Source: Warburgia ugandensis (taxonomy: Eukaryota > Streptophyta > Magnoliopsida > Canellales > Canellaceae). From it: a DNA stretch of 64,000 bases. Below the pieces are notes generated by a model. That model saw only the letters and a program-made list of their open reading frames with translations. It made no database searches and was not told the origin of the DNA. Location: the NCBI GenBank assembly GCA_035236585.1, contig CP141132.1:63647880-63711879 (forward strand), read 5' to 3'. The position numbers and the translations under genes were made by a program. Of this stretch, positions 59,764-64,000 are shown one piece after another (the stretch's first letter is position 1; each line of letters opens with the position of its first letter).

Positions 59764-62358
59764 TGATATGTGTTCAATTTTTTATAAGAGGTAGGTACCC
59801 AATTAGTAGTTCATGTGATATAAATTAGAGTATAAAAGTCTAGATTTTTTGCCAAAATTCATAACACATGCATTTTTAACCTAATGATTTGGAAGTATAT
59901 TTTGCTGGTTAAGAGGATAATCTAGAGTAAGTGAATAATTATAATTTTTTAGAATTTAATTAGGTTTTTTACTCTTTTATAGGTGTGAGAAGGTGATCCA
60001 ATAGCCTATATTACATTTCACAAAGTTTTTTGTAGGTTGAGCAGTCCATTAAAAATTCATGTCCTATTGTGCTGTAGGAATACTAAACATTATCTTAGTG
60101 CATGCAAGAATGTAATTGGAAGATTCAAAGGTGACTAAAATGAGCCCATGCAAAAAGCCATGTAATTCTACCACTTTGTATTAGATTTGAAGCAATGCAT
60201 GAGGTTTCCTAATTCAATAAGGAAACGTAAGGAAGCCAAGCCACTCAAGCCATCATGAAATGAACCATCAAACATAGCCATCCAAGCCCTATGAGCCTTG
60301 CCACATGGAGTCATACTATTAGAGGAGACTTTTCCAAGTAATTATTCGATGCCAAATAGTAAAATTCAAAGGATAATTAGAAAGGAATTTGGGTAATAAT
60401 CAACATGGTATAATATGCATATATAGGTGGACAAATCAAGAGAGAAACCAGGTCAAATTTTCTTCTTTTTCTCTTTCTTTCCCCCTTCTTTTCTCTCTTT
60501 TTTCTACCTACCGTATCCCATAATTATAAGGGAGGAGTTCCACACCACCTTTCTAAAAAGGTAATGCCTCCCCCCTTCTAGATCCAACCATTCCTCCTCC
60601 TTTCCTAAGTTCACTCAACCACCTCACTTTCCATGCTAATTCCTCTTTACTCCTTTATTTCATTTTCCTTTCATACCTTCCTCCTCACCCAACTAAATTT
60701 CCACAATTTTACACAAGGGGTAGATGCACCACCTTAAAAAATTGGGGCCTCCCACATTGCCACTTTCTTGCCCCCTTTCTTAAAGTCCTCCATGTTGCAC
60801 CTTCTTATCTTCCTAGAATAGTATCTACTCAATTTGGAAATAAAAAACTCTATAAATCTTGAAGGATTTCCATGCAATTTTCAAGTAGAGGTTTGATGAG
60901 AAAGCCTTGAAAGTAGCATTCTAGCTTGGTGATTCTTGGAGCTTTGGGATTGGATTTTCTTTTGGGCTGTCTTCTTTGGATTCCTCAAGTATTTTATTTA
61001 ATTTTTCATTTTAGGTCAGGTTGGTAGTTTGATTTCAATTAATTTCTTTCATAGTTAGTTTTGTTCTTATTTTGTTTCTCTAGTTTCATATGCATAATTC
61101 CTCCTAGCTTTCCCTTAGTTTTTTACTTCTACCTTCGTAGTTTTTCTTGCTTATTCATCAAATATCCAAGATATTTCTTCTCTAGTAGTCACAGCCAAGA
61201 GAAAAAGTAGCTTGAATCCTTAATTTTCATGTTTTTACTTGATTTTGGAACTAGTTTTAAGCTCTTTTTGCCTTAACTAGTCTCATCATTCCATATATCT
61301 ATTCTCCTTGTTCTCTTTTGGGTATTACTTAATATCATCTAAGTTTAGTTTAAGGTCATTTGAGTGTGCTGAATGTTTGATTTGAATCAAGTTTCAAGTG
61401 TGGAAGGGGGTGCATTTTTCATGTTTTAATCTATGTAATATGTGCTCCAAAGTTGATGTAATTCTCCATTCAATCAATAAAGTTATTTGAAGTTCATTAT
61501 TTATGCTCGATTCTAGTAAAAAATTAATTTAGATCTTGATTTTATTTTGCATAAAAGTTCTAGTTCAATTACTTTCCATGCATGGTTTGATTTGAGATTC
61601 TTAAGTGCTTGAAATTTGAAAATTTTCCATTCAATCTTCATGCTTAGTTTTAAGCATCTTAGTCATCATATTTGCCTAATTCTTGAGGAACCCATTTAAA
61701 ATTTTAGATTATTTATTAATTTCTTTGATTATAATACAAGTTAGTTAGCTTTCTCTTATTGAATTTTGAGTAATTTTCATCCCATGAACCATGTACACTA
61801 TCCTATGGATCATGCACATGGGACTTATGTAATTCCTCTTTTGGTTCTTGCTTTGTTTGTGGTTTAATCTTAGTTTAGATATTGTTAGTTATTTATTTAT
61901 ATCTTAATTTAGTTTTAGAATGTTTCCTTTTTTAGTTTTAGAAAGTTCCATGATTAGAAATTTTTATAATTAGGAAAGTGTTAAATTAGGAAAGTTTTTG
62001 TTTTAGTAAGTTTCCTTATGTTTATGTTTACTAGATTCATTCTTGTTAGTTTTTCATTATTTATTTTATTGAATGCATGTTAGTTAGGAAAGTTTCTAAT
62101 TCCATAGCTTAGCTTTATTTTTAACAAGTTTTCTTAATTATAGTTTCCAATTTCATGTGTATATCCATTTCCTACACTTTAATTTCCTAGTTTAATCAAC
62201 TACTCTTTTTCTTTGGCTGAATTTAAGTGGTTTAAATAAGATCCAATCAATTGAAAATTTTGTGAGATTCCTTATGGGATCAACCTCTCTAGCATGCAAT
62301 ACTACTTTGATTTGTGTGCTTGCAAGAAATATTAAAGCTACACCAAGTTTTTTACTTT
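59764..62358 (+). mobile_element. Athila-type LTR L3 inserted in chromovirus integrase
   Basis: Begins TGATATGTGTTC and ends near GCTACACCA (62345), followed by about 10 bases resembling the start of a primer-binding site. It is the plus-strand relative of the B LTRs. A TATA box (TATAAAT) is at 60851-60858, the palindrome region at 61172-61203, AATAAA at 61476-61481 and the duplicated catgtac/catgcac motif at 61783-61824. The left flank is AGCCG; no exact right duplicate is seen. It is essentially a solo LTR. Confidence 0.75.
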
Positions 62359-62815
62359 AAGGAAGATTGTGCCGATCACCCTTTTTTTTTTTAGTGACGT
62401 GTGCAAGAAATGGCTTTTGAAGTCTGAGCTAGTTGAGCACTATGTAGAGAAAGTATGTTTGGAAAGGGATCAAAGAGATGTAGAGTTTTCTATCAGAATC
62501 ACATATTCTTAGAAAGGGATTGAAGAGATATAAAGTTTTCTGTCAGAAGTATATGATAGATCCATCCCATGTTCTTGAGCAAGTATCGATAGAGCTTTGA
62601 CCATGTTTGAGTTTTGAGGAAAGGGCTACACAGATTTTAGATTATAAGGGGTAGGAATTGAGAAATAAGTCTGTTCCAATGGTTTAGGTTCTTGGGCAAC
62701 ACCATTCATTGGAGGATCCCACATTAGAGATTGAGGGGGAGATGAGAGGGACACATTCGAAACTTTTAAGGAATTGATGTATAGAGAATTTCAAGGATGA
62801 AATTTCCCTAGCAAG
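62359..62815 (+). pseudogene. Chromovirus integrase C-terminus and chromodomain
   Basis: After LTR L3 the reading continues with GRLCRSP, DVCKKWLLKSELVEHYVEKV and a frameshifted DPSHVLE. The chromodomain-like end follows: SFEERATQILDYKG, ELRNKSVP, then HHSLEDPTLEIEGEMR (62590-62760). Finally NFKDEIS-type sequence runs into the LTR, as in Tekay/Del chromoviruses. The chromodomain targets insertion to modified chromatin. Internal stops and frameshifts mean no product. The run of 12 T at 62379-62392 may be one of the lesions. Confidence 0.8.
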
Positions 62816-62819
62816 AAGG

Positions 62820-64000
62820 ATGTAATAACCCTATTTTTATATTTTATTTGATATAATTCTATCACATTTTGATTATTGAAATAAATGCGGAATTCAATTT
62901 CATTAAAATTGGACTTTTTTTTAATTTAATATTTTAAAACTTAAAATTAGGATTTAAAGCCTCAATATTTGGATTGTTTTTAGAAAAAGGATTCCAATGA
63001 TACTAAGAATGTTGAAACCAAAGTTTGAATGAAAAATTTAGGTATTTTGTGAGTGAAGGGCATTTTGGTAAATTTATTTTACAGGCCACACTCATAAAAA
63101 TCTACAGAGGACAAGTTAGAAGACCTTACTATCATGCATGACCACTATCATTCTATATTGAAAAGTAGATTGATTATCATTAAAAAGAATTAAGAACATA
63201 TAAGTATATATAACATATAATGTAATATTAAAAAATAAGAATGATTAAAGTTTATATGGAGGAGGCTGGTTTTGATATCGACACCCCATTTTTAAATAAG
63301 TCTACTAATTATGGTCAACTGTTACCTAAGGAAAACCAAGAAGGAAGGAAAGAGGAAGAAGGGTCGAAAGAAAAGGAAGATAGAGAAGAGAGAAAGAGAG
63401 AAAGAGAAGGGAGAGAAAATATATGAGGAGTGATGTGTCATCCACAATGCATCTTCCTCACCGATGGCAAGAAAGAGAGATCGACAAGTGTAGAAAATGT
63501 ATTGGTTTCTAGCATAGACAGAGTGAACGACTACACAGTTTAACTATTTCAACCGTTCACTATCACTTTCTGGCCATAGTGAGCAAAACCCCTCCAGTTG
63601 CTCTTTAATCTACCAAGAATTGATGTAGAATAGAGGAAACAAATGGCCAAGCATCTATGATAGGATGGTGATAGGAAATCTCTGAAATTTTTCTTCTTCG
63701 AGGATGTTTGTGAGGGTTTCTTTTACTTGTCCATGCAGTGCCATGAGATTTGATTTGCATGGCTTCTCCAGTGCATGATCTTTTATTGTTTTGTAAGTCG
63801 CAAAGGTATGTGTGATGCCTAGTTATATTATGTTATGACAGGTATGTAGGACCCAATGGATGTTCCTACAGGAGAGTTTGAGGATTGATCATCCTCCCTC
63901 CAAAACTTCATATATTTGATACATGTGTGCAATAGGGCGAACCAGGTGGTGATACATCATGGGTAAGGTCATGACATGAACATCATGTTTTCCATGCACA
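62820..64000 (+). repeat. 3' LTR of the chromovirus (G2), cut by the window end
   Basis: Starts TGTAATAACCC right after the pol end, with the purine stretch agcaagaagga serving as polypurine tract. It is homologous to G1 but retains 630 bases (63268-63903) missing there, including a GA-rich tract (63340-63420) that makes a 61-codon Glu/Lys-rich frame of no likely meaning. The right end lies outside the window. Confidence 0.8.

Noticed and set aside
63241-63426. Glu/Lys/Arg-rich 61-codon frame at the right end
   Set aside because: GA-rich tract typical of this LTR type; missing from LTR G1.

Overview
This is a 64-kb piece of AT-rich plant nuclear DNA made almost wholly of decayed, nested LTR retrotransposons. 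I found no convincing host protein gene, tRNA or rRNA gene, CRISPR array, or organelle insert. A flowering plant is suggested by Athila-like Ty3/gypsy elements (long 2.3-2.9 kb LTRs, a primer-binding site resembling the usual tRNA-Asp type, no chromodomain), a Tekay/Del-type chromovirus with a chromodomain, and a possible Au-type SINE fragment. The species cannot be named from the sequence.

Layout from left to right. (1) 1-2877: 5' part (gag, leader, primer-binding site) of element A on the minus strand. (2) 2878-8893: one LTR shared by A on its left and element J on its right, interrupted by a large non-coding insertion (about 3736-8571) that carries 325-bp tandem repeats, a possible SINE and a 27-bp minisatellite. 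(3) 8894-15657: internal region and 5' LTR of J, a minus-strand non-autonomous element with its own small ORFs and no pol. (4) 15658-18117: old LTR-like DNA. (5) 18118-43911: element B on the plus strand. It has two abutting LTR copies, primer-binding site, gag, protease, reverse transcriptase, RNase H and the start of integrase. B is split by a complete minus-strand autonomous element C (25784-39165, with a perfect 5-bp target duplication AGCCA) and by a solo LTR D (40755-43170). (6) 43912-47422: LTR-like repeat, then gag-protease of minus-strand element F. (7) 47423-49286: solo LTR G1 of a chromovirus-type family. (8) 49453-59650: non-autonomous element H (minus), a relative of J, again with an extra leader and primer-binding site to the left of its 3' LTR. 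(9) 59651-64000: 3' end of a plus-strand chromovirus (integrase, chromodomain, 3' LTR cut by the window end), split by an Athila-type LTR L3.

How the parts relate. B, C, J and H share LTR-end sequences, primer-binding-site position, a leader of about 1.2 kb with strongly conserved blocks, and (C, J, H) a conserved block next to the polypurine tract. Only A, B, C and F have recognisable gag and only B, C and F any pol. J and H instead encode a short Tyr/Gln/Pro-rich region followed by an acidic 'LESCP...TSQW' protein. The simplest reading is a non-autonomous family (J/H) mobilised by C/B-like autonomous partners. All copies now look dead: C has lost the catalytic Asp pair of its reverse transcriptase and the first integrase Asp, and every large reading frame has stops. 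LTR boundaries quoted to the base rest on TG...CA ends, primer-binding sites, polypurine tracts or target duplications. Others are marked approximate.
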